DNA of 64,000 bases from Ascoidea asiatica (Eukaryota > Ascomycota > Saccharomycetes > Ascoideales > Ascoideaceae): NCBI GenBank assembly GCA_001600695.1, contig BCKQ01000016.1, positions 1-64,000 on the forward strand, in the 5' to 3' direction. Both the position numbers and the translations under genes were made by a program. The notes under the pieces were generated by a model. It was given only the letters and a program-made list of their open reading frames with translations. It was not told where the DNA came from and searched no databases. Numbering within the stretch: the stretch's first letter is position 1; every line of letters begins with the position of its first letter. This document shows, piece after piece, positions 11,977 through 24,335 of this stretch.

Positions 11977-12203
11977 TGCTGGGATTTCCATGTAATACCA
12001 CGAAAGGTGATAAAGTATAATGGCACAGGCCGGGAGCAAATAATTTGGCCGACAGCTTAGCAGTGCAAGCCATGGTGCTAAGGCCTTGTACATATGATGA
12101 CCACAGGACAAAGGAAAGCCTGTTGGGATACTCTCTCCGAGATAGTAATGTGTTAAGGCCAAGCAAAGTGTCTTAGTAGTCAGGCTGTACTGATGTTGGA
12201 TCA
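11977..12203 (+). repeat. Truncated LTR, family B
   Basis: Starts TGCTGGGATTTCCATG and matches the first about 200 bp of the minus-strand copy ending at 7046. Similarity stops at about 12203, directly before the gag remnant of the Ty3/gypsy element. It occupies the place where a family C 5' LTR would be expected. Truncation or recombination at this junction probably removed the true 5' end of the element. Confidence 0.55.
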
Positions 12204-12209
12204 CAGTTT

Positions 12210-13323
12210 GATGGTAATTTTAATCGTGTTTTAGGTGCTAATAAGTTTCTTGCTGATCCTCTTACTTTTTGTCAATTTACTATAGTTAAGAAACTTGTTT
12301 TAAAGGTGCCAGAAATAAAAAAATTGAGTCCTGCTCCTGAACCACTGTTGGTTTTATTCCAAGATCCAGAAACGGTTGAAGCTGAAGAAGCATGCTCCAA
12401 AGAAATTACGCTGATGGTGAAAGGATTATCCGACTTGACGATTAATAAGACTGTTAACACTAACAAAGTCCAGGGTATGATAAGTTTCCTTAGCAAATTC
12501 GTCAGCTAAAAGCGATTACCAAATGGTCATTTTACAGAGTTAAATAAAATTGCTGCTCTTGATCCTGGTGCTCAAAAAAGGTTCAGTAAAATATAACCAA
12601 AAAATGATAATAATAAAAATAGTAATAAAATCTCCGGTAATTCCAATAATTCAAATAATAACTTCAACCAGCTGAATCTTAATAATAATAATCAAAGATA
12701 TAAGAATAATGATCAAAGCTATAATGATGGTAGTAATCAAAATGCCTTTGATTTCAACAATAGACCTAATAATAATAAAGGTGCTTTCAATAGTGGTATT
12801 AAGAATAATGAAAACATCACTGGATACAATAATAATAATAATAATAATAATAATGATAATAATAATAATAAAAATGCTGCTTATAACAATAGCAATAGCA
12901 ATGCTGGTTATAATCGCAATAATCGGTTTAACAATGATAATTCTGGTTATAACAATAATATTTCCAGTTATAAGAATAGTAATGCTGGTTTTAACAACGG
13001 AAGATATCAAAGATCTCTTGCTTGTTATTTCTATGGTAGTAGTCATTTTATTAAGGAATGGAAGGTGCTTGATAAAAATATGAAGAAGAGATACTTTTTG
13101 TTCTATAATAACAGAATGTCCACTGAGAATCCACATGGATCCACTGGTGAAGTTCGGTTCACATCGATTTCATGGAATAAATCCATTGAACATAAAGATT
13201 ATCTGGAATATATTATCCTGGAAACGGTTGATAATAAGTATTTGGTTATTGATGATGATGATCTTGAACATGCAGTTGATCATATCAATATGGGTAACAC
13301 AGAAGTACAGATCAGGTTCTAGA
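12210..13323 (+). pseudogene. Ty3/gypsy gag remnant, Asn-rich with broken zinc knuckle
   Basis: A frame open from at least 12210 runs to 12509 and is continued, after stops and shifts, by a long Asn-rich segment (about 12600-13000) encoded by AAT/AAC runs. At about 13021 the frame reads CYFYGSSHFIKEW, which matches a CCHC knuckle with the second Cys changed to Tyr and the last Cys to Trp, so nucleic-acid binding would be lost. Past the knuckle an 85-codon frame (13065-13322) continues with acidic residues. The 5' end is truncated at the LTR-B junction. Confidence 0.65.
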
Positions 13324-13396
13324 TAATAACTGCTTTTTAGTTAATGGTATTTTTAAGCCAAACCAAGAAGCTGCTACGAATGATCATCAGAAGAAT

Positions 13397-14759
13397 TTGA
13401 AAGATAAAATCTACAAATCTTTGAAAATAAACCGTTTAGATAAAACTAGTTTAAGGAAAATTTTTCAGGATGCCTCAATCCTTGATGATATTTTTGACTA
13501 TGATGATGTCGTTGGTGTTAAGAATCCTGAATCAAACAGTTCTGCAAGTAATGTGGCTAATGAACCTTCTATTTCTGCTACTATTGATGTTGAATATCAT
13601 ATTATTATTGCGGCTAAAAAGTTGCCACCATTTGTCCTCCCTTTTCCTAAGTCAAAGCGTTTTTCTGAATTGGAATTCGAAGAACAGAAGCTGGAGTTGC
13701 TCATTCATAAGATGTAGAGCTTCCTCTTGATTGCGTTTCCTTCAGTGAAATACCTGGGTTGAATAAAAGATTGCTTCAAAAATTTATTGCTAAGATTAGG
13801 CCAAGCACGATTAAAACTTTGGGACCGCTGAATGTAATATTTAACACCAATGGTTCCACAGAAAACCATGAAAATTAGGTTGTGAAAAATAGCTGTTTTC
13901 TTGGTCCATTGGAATATATTCTAGTACAAATAAATCATAAGTTGGTTGAAGCTTTGCTTCATAAAGGATCTGAAATCAATTTGATTCCTAAATCAGTTCT
14001 TACCTAGGTAAAATAAGAGGCTTTCCTTGTTATAAGATTTCTAAAGCTTTTAAAGGTGCTAGAACAATTTTGAGTCAATATTGTCAGGTGTTGATGAAAA
14101 TAAAAGATGTTGAATTTGCCATTACGTTATATGTAGATGAAAGAAAAAGTGCTGGTGAGGCTAAAATTTTAGGTCGATCATTTATGGTTCCTAATGCTTT
14201 ATATTCCACCCAAGATTAAATGCATGTAATGCTGAAAGTTTTTATTTCTATGTATTCTTCCGCAATCTGGTAGCTGGTCATGAATTTTCATTTAAGGACA
14301 TGTTTAGCTTAAAGTCTGCCAAAACTAATGTAACTATGTTAAGTATCTTTGACCCAAAGGATTACAAAGCAATTTTAAGTACAGTAGATTTATCTGATTC
14401 TGATGTTGAAACAAAAAAATGATTTAAGTAATTCTGGATCTACTCAATGTTTTAATAATAAGCAATGATCATTACTTGAAGATGCTTTTGCTAGATCAGT
14501 CGCTGATAATATTATTAAAGCAAAGTTTTTTGAAAGCTGTTTAAGATGGTGGTTGAGGATCAGCTGTCTTTTATGATAATAATAAAAAATGTTATTTAAA
14601 TTCTGGCTTTAAGGTACCTTTCGATAGTTCAGAAGCCAAGCCTTGGTCTGACCTGGTTTATCCTATTCAAAAGGTTAAATATGATGATGTGGTTAGACTT
14701 TTAGAAACAATGATTGATCCAACCCAGCTTGTTTATTTTAATAGTAGCTACAACAATCC
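13397..14759 (+). pseudogene. Ty3/gypsy linker and protease remnant
   Basis: A 106-codon open piece (13397-13717) is acidic and of unknown role. Further on, near 13950-14000, the frame reads ALLHKGSEINLIP, which fits the gypsy protease core with the catalytic Asp-Thr changed to His-Lys. Numerous stops follow. The region 14250-14750 carries scattered readable pieces leading into reverse transcriptase. The protease would be dead. Confidence 0.55.
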
Positions 14760-15274
14760 CTTTTTGTTGAATCTAAACAGTCAGGAAAGTTTCGTCCTTT
14801 ATTAAACTCGAAATCTATAAATTCTTTTGCTGCTGCTAAGAAGCACAACATTCGTGCTGACATTGATCATTCAACTGAAGCTTTATCTAGCTCTAGATGC
14901 TTTTCAATATTTGATATTTCCGATACGTACTATCTATTGGTAATTGATCATGATATTGCTAGAAAAGCTTCTTTTACCATACCTCTTCGTCATCTACGGT
15001 ATAGAACAATTCACGAAGCTTATTGCAATGCTACTTATGGATTTCAAGCTGCGCTATTGCAAATATTAAAGCCGTTGCTTAGTCAGGTAATTATATTCAT
15101 GGATGATATTGTCTTGGTACGAAAATCGACTTATGCTACCATTACCATTTGCCGGATAAATTGAAAGGGTTTCATTCATTTAAAAAATTTGGTCTTAAAT
15201 TATCTGTTGAAAAGATGAAACTTTGGGTCACAGAAGCTACATTTCGTGCGTTTCCTAGCGAGGATGCCAAAAAA
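14760..15274 (+). pseudogene. Ty3/gypsy reverse transcriptase, N-terminal part
   Basis: Readable motifs in order: KFRPLLNSKSINS (the R-x-x-x-D/N-x-R-x-L-N region), FSIFDISDTYY (the first catalytic Asp region), GFQAALLQILKPLL, and FMDDIVLV at about 15097-15120, the Y/F-x-DD catalytic box. One 75-codon piece (14937-15164) is open; a frameshift lies just after the box. The frame then runs through FGLKLSVEKMKLWVTEATF to the insertion of LTR-A at 15275. Confidence 0.75.
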
Positions 15275-16305
15275 TGTTGCAAATAATAGAGATATATATA
15301 TGCCAGCGATAGATTGGTGCTAACACCATAGGGGGCGAAGGTCTAGAAGACACGTATCTATACTAGACGTAAAAGAGTTATGTATTATACAATAATATGT
15401 GTACAGTATGTATAATTATGCGTACAGATGCCTAATTAGGCATAAATATACAGATTGTTGCATAAACTTGCATTAAGTTGCATGAAGAACACATTAAGTA
15501 ACCTGACCTTGCATAAGTCTGTATACAGGTACACGAGTGGTCGGATATCATGGGCTATTCTAGTCACATGGAATATGTCATGGGTGCTTACGGCAGGTAT
15601 AGCGTACAAAGTAGAAAAAACTTGAGGTTGGTACCAGCCATACTCGTAGAACCTTTAAGAGAAGTTTAAAGCTAAGCCACTCGGTACGAGGAGAATTAAA
15701 GGGGAGTTAGGATTTAGCGTCTATCCGGATAGAAGTTAAATCCGAACGGCCAATCGGATCCAGGCAGTGACGCCTTCTGGATGTTAGGATTGGCTATGCC
15801 TAGTTTCATGTGAGGTAAGGTATAATTGTCTCTGCGTATACCAAATTGTCTGAGTAAACAGGGGACTAGTGGAGATAGTCACGTAAGGGATCTACTCCGA
15901 GTACGGCCTTCGGGTTTAAAGATTATTCCCCGCAATTACTGTAATTGTCTAGCCCACTGGAAAGTGGGATGATTGGTTTTACTATTGCAGAATTGAGATG
16001 TGAATTTCAACTGATTTCTAATCAAGTTTTGCACCCTTTTTAGAAAGTAAACTTCATTCCCACCCTGATTCTACGAAGGAATCCTGGAACTTTTGGGAAT
16101 TCCCGAGAATTCTCGATAGTTTTCCAGGACCCTGTAGGAATCCTGAATTAATATAAAAGGAATCAATTTTCTCTTTTTTTTTATATAATTTAATTAGTTT
16201 TCTTTGTAGATCATCCAATAGCACGAGTTAATTGATTAATACATAGTGTGTAAGTATGTAAAATTTATATAATCGATTTTGTAAAATGAATCAAAATTTA
16301 CAAGA
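15275..16305 (+). repeat. Solo LTR, family A, inserted in the gypsy RT gene
   Basis: 1,031 bp starting TGTTGCAAATAATAG and ending TTTACAAGA. It aligns throughout with 39530-40566 in opposite orientation. It lies between the RT fingers/palm and the RT end/RNase H of the same decayed gene. Flanks AAAAA (15270-15274) and AAAGA (16306-16310) fit a 5-bp target-site duplication with one change. The gypsy element was therefore already in place when a family A element inserted, and the copy later collapsed to one LTR. Confidence 0.8.
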
Positions 16306-16846
16306 AAAGATATCTTGTTGAGCATAGTTTGTTGGTACTTAAAGATTTTAAGAGACCATCAACAGCCAAATAAATCAGGACTTTTCTTGGAACTATTAAT
16401 TTTTACAGATGCCTCTTAATGTTGTTCATTTGTCAGCAGCTACATATGCTAAAGTTAATAAAGCAGAGTCGTGGGCAGATGCTAATACCTTAACAATAAA
16501 AGATATCCTTATAACGTTGCTGAGCCATTTTGCTTTGCTGAAACTTGATTATGATAAACCATTATTGATAATAGCGAAAGCTTCCGGTGTTGCTTGGTCT
16601 GCTGCTTTATTTAATTATGCTAGAAATAACTTTCCTGAAAATATTGTCACATCAAACTCACCTTTGAAATTGATTAAGCTTCAGTCTGGTAGGTTTTCAC
16701 ATGCTGATAAAAGATTAAAACCTTCAGTTAAACAATTCATTGCTGTCTTTTACGCTTTTAAAAAATTGAGAAATTATGTGCAAGCTGTTGAACTATTCGT
16801 TTATTGTGATACTAACGCTGTTGGTAATACATTGAAGAATAGTTAG
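16306..16846 (+). pseudogene. Ty3/gypsy RT end and RNase H remnant
   Basis: Directly after the LTR the frame reads LKDFKRPSTAK*IRTFLGTINF, matching the conserved RT thumb segment that contains R-S/T-F-L-G, with an in-frame stop where Gln or Glu is usual. A 145-codon open frame (16409-16846) then matches the gypsy RNase H: a segment DKPLLIIAKASGVAWSAALF (the catalytic Asp of the usual D-A-S now Lys) and AVFYAFKKLRNYVQAVELFVYCDT, the tail motif ending in Asp. Translation stops at 16846. Confidence 0.75.
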
Positions 16847-16986
16847 CCTGGGATGACAATAGGTAGATAAGGTACCATTCTTTCCTATTTGATTCAATAT
16901 AAGGTTTAGCTACATCATCTCAAAGGTACTTCCAATGCAGTCGATATGTTCACCGTCTTTGTGATAGGTCTACAATTAAATCGGTT

Positions 16987-18447
16987 ATGATTAAAAATAT
17001 TAATGATATTCCTAAAGATGTTTACTTTCCCATGGAAACTGATTCAACCTTGCAGAGTGATGATCCACAAAAATCTTATGTGATCACCATTAACTATATG
17101 CTGGGTGTTCGAGTTTACAAATTCAAATCCTTCTATTATTTAGATATTTTATGTATTTTTCAATCTTTAGTAATTCCATCTTTTGTTGGTATGAAAGTAG
17201 AAAAGGCCTATAGAACTCATGCTGTTGTGTTCTATGTTTCTTAGGATGTATTGTTTAAGCGTTCTAATGTATTGCCTAGGCTTGTGGTGACGCACCTTAA
17301 GGTCATTTGCGGATACATGTTGTTCATATCGTTCATAACTCATATGGTCATGCTGGAAGAAATAAAACATTGTTTCCTCTATCCAATCTTTATTTCATAC
17401 TTATGCTTAATCAAGTTGTTGCTTATCACCTGAAGACTTATCTTTAATGTCGGGTTTATAACTAGTCAAGGCTGGTATTTGATCCCCTTACCATTCATTA
17501 AACCATCTTGAATATTCAAATCTCTTGCTATTGATTCGATTCATTTACCTACAACTACTGATAGATATTCATATGTGGTATCTTTAACATGCAGTTTCAC
17601 TTAGTTTTTAGAAGCTGTTTCTGTTACGAAATTTATATATGATGCAGTTATTTGCAGATATGGAGCTGTTTCAATTTACAGTGAGATTGTGGATCAGACT
17701 TTAAACACAAAGTATTAAAATAACTTTTAGGTAAACAGGGTATTAAACATAGAATTTCTTCTGCTTATTATCCAGCTGCTAATGCTTTAATAGTCAGATA
17801 CCATGCTTTCTCTTCAGCAGCTTTAGAGCACTATGATAAGCACTCGTTGAAACATTTAAGTGCTGCTATTTATGCTGACAGAAATACTGTTAGACCATTG
17901 CTTGGGAACACTCCACCTGGCTTGGTATATGGAAGTCTTCCTTTTACAAGTTACTACCAATGTTATTATAATTGTCCTTTTATTAAAAAGGTTCCCTGTA
18001 CTGATGATGAGTTACACACTATAAGAGTCGAACAAATTGAATTTGCTCAATGCTTAAACACTCAAATTGGTGTGAAAATTAAATTCCATACATAAAAAAT
18101 TAAAGATGCTTTTGACAAATCTCATATTACTGCTGACGCCAAGTAGGATAAAGGTACTTATGTGTTGGTCAATGACGTTAATCATCATAAAAAGATTGCT
18201 TTAAATTCATTGGCAAGATATGCTGTTCTTTAGAAAAGTAAGCTGAATGAACGTGGTTCATATGTATTACTGAATTTAAATGGTCGTCAATTGAAACAAA
18301 CATTTGCTAGGTCTCACTTAAAGTTATATTCATTACGTCCTGGTGGTATTCATGCTGCAGTTCATGGTCCAATCTACACAACTTCTGCTAAAAGTTTCAA
18401 AGCTTTGGATGCTAAATTTACTTCTAAAAAAGACGTTAGGTGGGTTA
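16987..18447 (+). pseudogene. Ty3/gypsy integrase and C-terminal domain remnant
   Basis: Heavily disrupted. Around 17320-17400 the pieces include HMVMLEEIKH and neighbours in other frames reminiscent of the HHCC zinc region. 17530-17620 includes SIHLPTTTDRYSYVV, resembling the first integrase core strand. 17847-18095 is an 82-codon piece with LLGNTPPGLVYG, like the segment after the catalytic Glu. Near 18255-18345 YVLLNLNGRQLKQTFARSHL resembles the GPY/F module found at the end of gypsy integrases. All catalytic residues cannot be confirmed. Confidence 0.6.
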
Positions 18448-18935
18448 TGTTGTACTGACAACCCCACACGAACTGAATGTGATAGGTGAGTGTTCCTAAG
18501 TACACACACTCGTGTTTCTGTAGGCCGAAATCCCTCATCACTTGCCCGCGTATTGCTGCGACACATCCTTGTGTTAGTTTTAAAGCCCTACATCTTATTC
18601 TGTTTTTGTAATTCTAACATTTTGTTTGTTTTTCAATTGCATCACTCTGATCCTGACGCCAATTCAAATTCCTCTTTCCTTTTGTTTGTTTGTTTCTTTC
18701 TGTTGTCTCTTCCTATCTCTCTCCCTTACTCTCTTTTTTCCTTTTCACTCTCTTTCCCTTCTCTATCCTTTCGCTCTTTCCTCTTCACCCTGTCTTGCCT
18801 TTCGACTCAGAACTCTAGCATTCAATGCCATAAATAAAGTTAGTTTCTTTCTTTTTTTTTTCTTTCTTTTCTTTTTGATATATAACACACAGATTATAAA
18901 ATAAAAGATAAATGATACTTATTGGTACTATAGCA
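18448..18935 (+). repeat. 3' LTR, family C
   Basis: 488 bp from TGTTGTACTGACAACC to ATAGCA, matching the solo copy at 8659-9150. The preceding AGGTGGG at 18438-18444 could be the polypurine tract that primes plus-strand synthesis. It contains a long C/T-rich tract (18660-18870). Two ORFs predicted inside it are simply translations of that tract. Confidence 0.75.
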
Positions 18936-20797
18936 GAACCACTTGAGACTCGTCCTGTGTCCATTAATGTAACCAATGAGTTATTATAATGGACTAAAAA
19001 GATTGTATCTTTCGCAGTAAATAATGGGATAAGTTCGTAACTTCCTAGGCATTGTTCACAGAATTAAACCCGTTTTGTTCGAAGCTCAAACCTTTGGATT
19101 CGGGTTTCTAGAACATTAAATGTTCTGCGATATGCAGATTTCCGTGTATATCTCATAATGGTGTAATTATAAGTTTATTATTAGCTATACGAAAATATTC
19201 CGTACCTGTGGTATAATTCAGATCTCCAATGTTTTTCCCACTCCCTAAAATTTTACTATGTCTACTTTTTGAAAGGCTGCGTCTACATTGTCCAATTCTC
19301 GGTCGCATTTCTCGCAAGCTGAGTCTACTTTCTCCAGCGGCAGACACACATGCACTCTACAGTCTACATTTTGATGGTCTACAAACATTCAACCAAACTC
19401 ATGTCTGTGGTATCCAGTAATTTCCTTTTTTATATTGTCTGTTAATCAATCAAATGACAATAGTAATATAAAATTCCAAATGAATCAATTAATTATTATT
19501 TCCTCTAACTCTGAATCTGATCGATCTATTTCTTCTGCTCATACTTCTAATTCTATTAATGGCTCTCAAACCCCTAAAACTCAATTAATGGACCAACAAT
19601 TTATCTCGACTAATACTTTAGACATTCCTTAACTTATACAACAAGAGAAATCTGATGATTTGTTCAGAAGTATTATGCACTCAGTCAGCTTTAGAACACT
19701 TCAAGCAACATTCTATTTGAACAGGTGCCAATAAGAACTTACTTGATGTTCAGTTTAATAAGAAAGTTATTTTCTCAGGTTTCCAATACACTTTAGAATA
19801 AGTTAAACTTCATATACAAAAGATTTAATTACTCACCCACTTCTGCTCCTCGAGTAAAGCAATGTCAGGCATTCATGTCAATATGTCTGCATTAACAATT
19901 AAATTTTATAATACTGATTCAAAGGTTATCCCCTTTAATGAATTACTAGAAATAATCCAGTTTCATATTATAATTCATGTAAAGAAGGATCATTCTCCTG
20001 AGACATTCGGTTCAACCTTATATACATAATTCAAAGGTATAATTTTCATATATTCAGTTCACCTTACGTTACAACATAAATGTGATATGGAAATCATTTC
20101 CCAAATCAGACCACAAATACAAGCAAACCCAAGAGCTAATATCTCTCTTATTCAATTAAACGTTACTCCTTATGACATCAGTGCAACTCATTATGATTTT
20201 ATAATTAATTAGAAGCAAGGCGCTGCCATCATTATAAGTTTGGAACTACCTTTACCAAAAATATTGTTTATAATAGTTCTATCAATTAAATCACTTAACC
20301 GGATATAATATTAAAACAGCTGTCAATCCAAGAAACATTATGCAAAATGCTATTAGCTTCCTTAATGCTAATAATTTCACTACCAGAAAAATGGGTATTC
20401 CCATCACTATTAAAACAGATTATAATGTTTGCTTAATTTCTTATGAATGAGCTTCGTTCCTTTTCTCTAAATATCCTCAATCGATTATTGTAGTTAATCA
20501 ATATTCTCCTAATATTTCTACTTTATTTATTCTACTTCTCTTTGAAATCTTCAACAGCTTTTAGTTAACCCTAACACTTTCAACGAATGACAGCTGACTT
20601 TTATATCTAAAAACGTTGATATAAATATGTGTACTTTCCTTATATATTTTTCTACACAATTTGAATAAGAATCATCCAATTCTCTGTATCCGAATATACA
20701 CATTTCTTTATTAGTATTATTTTTATTTATATTATAATTCTATTCGTTATTATTTGTATTTACTATAATCATTAATGTTATATTATTTATAAAACTA
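18936..20797 (+). other. Decayed region with a possible gag-like frame
   Basis: 18936-19430 has no coding signal but includes a 17-bp palindrome (AGAACATTAAATGTTCT, 19110-19126). From 19435 a frame begins MSVNQSNDNSNIKFQMN and is Ser/Asn-rich for 65 codons. After it, pieces in several frames to about 20450 keep a protein-like look (for example NVTPYDISATHYDFIIN). The Ser/Asn-rich start would fit a copia gag, but I see no diagnostic motif. Confidence 0.3.
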
Positions 20798-21133
20798 TTG
20801 GAATTTGTATACTATAGCATTCGCCGTGTTGTATTCTCTATTATACAGGATGTAATTGAGAATTGTATAAAGGACAGGATACGCTGGCTTCAAATTGAAT
20901 TGAGCCGTTTTAATGCAGTCAACAACAACGTAACTTCTAGTGCGCCACTGGAGATCATACACGGTGAAGTTATGGGTTCTTCGCCAATAAGGTATAACAA
21001 AAAGAAGTATACTGTAACATACTCTGATGAATTTGCAAGATATGTGGCGGCCTACACCCCGGCTGGAAAGCAGAAGTATTATCCATATATAAGGAGAGTA
21101 AGGTATTTCTTGACAAACACTATAAGTGCTTAA
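20798..21133 (+). CDS. Hypothetical 111-codon ORF
   Basis: Open from ATG at 20798 to TAA at 21133, with a higher G+C content than the flanking DNA in its second half. The first about 30 codons are hydrophobic; the rest is basic, with SDEFARYVAAYTPAGKQKYY and a Tyr/Arg-rich end. Not recognised. The GC-richer sequence continues to about 22400 with broken frames, so this may be a surviving piece of a longer decayed gene. Confidence 0.25.
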   Translation: MEFVYYSIRRVVFSIIQDVIENCIKDRIRWLQIELSRFNAVNNNVTSSAPLEIIHGEVMGSSPIRYNKKKYTVTYSDEFARYVAAYTPAGKQKYYPYIRRVRYFLTNTISA

Positions 21134-23531
21134 TAAACACTTTATTCCCAGAGAATCGAGGAGGGTACTCATTAGTCGAATTAGGAGATTCATTAAGGAG
21201 AATAAACGGAATCAACAAAACGCATCCATCCATTTACCTAAGTAAACGTCATTGGCAGACAGAGCCAATAGAATGTTACCCACTTTAAGTATTTTAAATG
21301 TTCTGGATTGCTGCGCCCTAGTGATTCTACAAAAAAAAACGCATTGCTGTTACAACATGCGTTTTATTTCAAAAACTGCCTTCCTCATAGCGGCTTGATG
21401 GCAACAAAGATTTTACAAGACGTTAGGAAGTCCTTTTCGATTCAAGAGGCGTTTTGAACATATCCTTATATTTGAAGGCGTAGACATATTGTTATTACCT
21501 GTCCACCAAATTGAGCGCCGGGCATCTAAAGGGCCCCTAGGTAGAATGGCTTCCCATGTGCGTCGAGTCATACTGTTACTGGGGCAGCCAGATTTCGTGC
21601 AAAAAATTTTAATTTAGAAGACATCATTGGTTATTGGTCTGGGCGATTAGATATGTTCAAACAGTTTACTGAGAATAAGAAAAGAGAAATGTATCGGAGA
21701 TTCGAAGATTTGAAATGTATAGGTATAGAAGACTATACAAACTTTCTTCAGCACACGAACAACTTAGACTAGCATTCTGAGCACCAACAGAGTACAGTTG
21801 GCAGTTCTACTGATGATCAGAACACCTCCGAGTTCTCAAAATAATTCACATCTGAACCTGATCACAAAAAGCAGAATACTAACCCAAGATGGGGTTGCAA
21901 ACAGAGCAATACCGATTCGAGTGATTGCGACTTCGTAGTCGCTCGGTGTAGGACATGATTATCATTGTATTAACTCAAACAAACGATGTGAAGGGTTCCA
22001 TGATGAGGTCTAATCTACAAACGAATCAAGTAGATCAATGAAACACAGATCGGATGTCTTACGGGTCTTATGTAACCAACCGACTACTGGCATAGTTGAT
22101 TGTTTCTTATAATGTATAATAGTTACTCCGTGCAAACCAGGTGACCCGGATTAAGTTCTGTTTCCGGGGACACTCACCCTCGTGCATTGGCAACTTAGGT
22201 TTTCCACTGAAAAATTTTGATTGTCGTATTCAAAGATACAATACGTTCCATCAGTGTTCTCCGTTTAGGTTTTATATAGAGTTTAGTCCATGACCTCTTT
22301 CATCAATCTGCTAAGGTTATCAGACTGTTGCTGCTTCAACAACAGGTCAACCTGATTATGGTCAATTTATAAGGTAGTAAAAACGAACATCATCAGATTG
22401 TTTATTCTGGTAAATATTCTGGCAAAAGTTGTACTTAGAATGTAAATAATAATCTACATATTTGATCAATTAATTATTTTTAATTAAATCAAAAAATTCA
22501 ATTTCAATTTGAGTTAAGGAAAAATAATAATTTCAAAACTTATCGAATTATGAATTTTTCAAAAAACAAAACAAAGTAGTTGAAACCAAATAAAATTAAA
22601 ATTATTAAAAAGTATCAGAAGTAAAGAAAATACAATTATTAAAAATTACTTGGTAGAAAACATGGTCTTGTTTTCAAATAAAAGGAAAATCAATGAAATT
22701 ACTTGTGTGGCAGCTCCGCCTACACAGCTGTTGATCAATTTCTTGTTTATTATTTGGGTAAGCGCATTACTTTCTTTCATCCCATTTATCTAGCTGCCAC
22801 GCGATTGTCATGTCAATATTTCAGCGGTTACTTGTTAAGATACTTATAAAATTCTCAAAATTTCCAATTTGACTAGACCCATACTACTGGTAATAGGTTT
22901 TAATGTATGATCACCTATGCGCTGTTGCTTCGAATACTCACAGTCTACCCACCAACCACTTGTGGTAAGCCGCACGGTGGCACATTTTTACTATATGATT
23001 TTAATAATTTAATTATTCGTTTATGAAGGTCTATTTATGATTGTGTTATGAATACTTAAATAAAGGGACTTTTATAACTGTGGGTTACCCAGTTTCAAAG
23101 TATAGAAAATTCCTAGGCTTAGGTTCCTATGTAGCCACTGGTCGGCTTGAGTTTTTTGTGTGTAATTCTGAAACATATTCCTTGACATATACCAGCGTGT
23201 CGTCTTTATTATTTATCTAGTAATTGATCAATTCTTTGTTATTCATGATTAGCACTAGCTATTTCTGTTAAATTTAAATCTCAAAATTAAACAAATAAAA
23301 GATATAATGGTTTAGTTTATCATTTTTGGTTACAATTTGTCCAAATAACACAATACTGGTTATAACGGTGTTGTTAATGAATAGTTTTAGGTTGTTATTT
23401 TAGGAAAATGTTACACTGTTATGAAAAATTATTTTTCATATCCAACCACAAATATTCTATCGAACTCGTTCATTAATAATTCATTCCCAATTTTCATTAA
23501 ATCTTAGTTATGTATCTTCAGAAAAATTTTT
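21134..23531. other. Decayed, partly GC-richer sequence upstream of the second copia element
   Basis: A perfect 9-bp-stem hairpin (AAAACGCAT/ATGCGTTTT) lies at 21336-21365. Frames around 21600-21780 give readable pieces such as GYWSGRLDMFKQFTENKKRE, so a decayed gene is likely, but no family could be assigned. 22400-23500 is AT-rich and may hold the 5' LTR of the copia element, but I could not find sequence shared with its 3' side. Confidence 0.3.
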
Positions 23532-24335
23532 CATGCGTACTCCCTTTTTCCAATTCAATCTTCTTATGATTCGCTTTCAAATGCAAATGGTTCTTCAACT
23601 TCTGTTCATCCTACTGTTATCAATTATAACCAAGCTTTTTTAGATGTTATTAATTTTATTCAAACTACAATAATTACAATTTATACGGCTGCTTTTCCAC
23701 CTCAAAATTCGAATTCTCATAGCAATGTTATTACCAAAAAGATTACTCATTGTCTTGGTCAAATTTCAATGTATTTAGTTTGTGTTTATGATACAAATGT
23801 TCCAAATGATTTCTCATTGGAATCTGATCTAGCTTATTGCGGTAGAAGTCATATCTCTCACTCTTATGGGAGGTTGTATGTGTATTCACTTTCAAGTATT
23901 GTTTGTCAATGGTTAATTGGTACTGTTTTCACAAACATTGATATTTCATAAGATATTCAAACTTCTCCTAAAGGAATCTTCAATTATATTTTTACTGTTC
24001 AATCAAATGCTACCACTAATGAGAAAACCATTGGTGGAATGAATGTTACAACTAAATATTCAAGTGATGTTTTTACGGATATTCTTCTTGAACTTCAACA
24101 TAAAGAAGATGAGTTTACACAATTGTTCAATACTGAATTGGGCGCTTTAAGAACTCGTTATACAATTACTAGACTTAAGTTTGAACTTCAAAAATATCCT
24201 CAACTGGCTATAATTTTAAGAAAAGATTTGCTTAAACATCTTCACTGTTACAAGAAGATTGCTTTTTCAGAAGTAAGAGAAATTATTGTCAAAGATAATT
24301 TAAGTCATTTAAATTATCCTGAAAAATTTTTTTAG
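23532..24335 (+). pseudogene. copia Gag remnant
   Basis: One frame open from after a TAG at 23505 to a TAG at 24333, broken only by a TAA at about 23949. It reads HAYSLFPIQSSYDSL at the start and YPQLAIILRKDLLKHLHCYK near the end, a helical, Leu-rich composition like Ty1/copia capsid. No clear ATG is left for the full frame; ATGs at 23769 and 24039 start the two open parts. Pol continues in another frame. Confidence 0.6.

Larger units (their letters stand above)
12204..18935 (+). mobile_element. Decayed Ty3/gypsy retrotransposon
   Basis: Order of domains: Asn-rich gag with a ruined zinc knuckle, protease relic, reverse transcriptase, RNase H, integrase, C-terminal GPY/F-like segment, then a 3' LTR of family C. 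That order (RT-RH before integrase) is diagnostic for Ty3/gypsy. There are many in-frame stops and frameshifts, and the RT is split by a solo LTR-A. The 5' LTR is missing and replaced by a fragment of LTR-B. The element is inactive. Confidence 0.8.

Noticed and set aside
12651-13136. Two overlapping Ile/Met-rich ORFs
   Set aside because: Shadow translations of the Asn-rich part of the gypsy gag; the gag frame fits the knuckle relic and gene order.
18490-18904. Ser/Phe-rich ORFs
   Set aside because: They lie in the pyrimidine tract of LTR-C, and the second LTR copy does not preserve them.
21336-21365. Perfect hairpin followed by T-rich sequence, like a bacterial terminator
   Set aside because: Nuclear yeast DNA does not use such terminators and no gene ends there; likely chance or part of a worn repeat.
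21960-22015. Possible zinc knuckle (GHDYHCINSNKRC)
   Set aside because: The first Cys pair is missing in that frame and a stop lies just upstream, so it is too weak to call gag.
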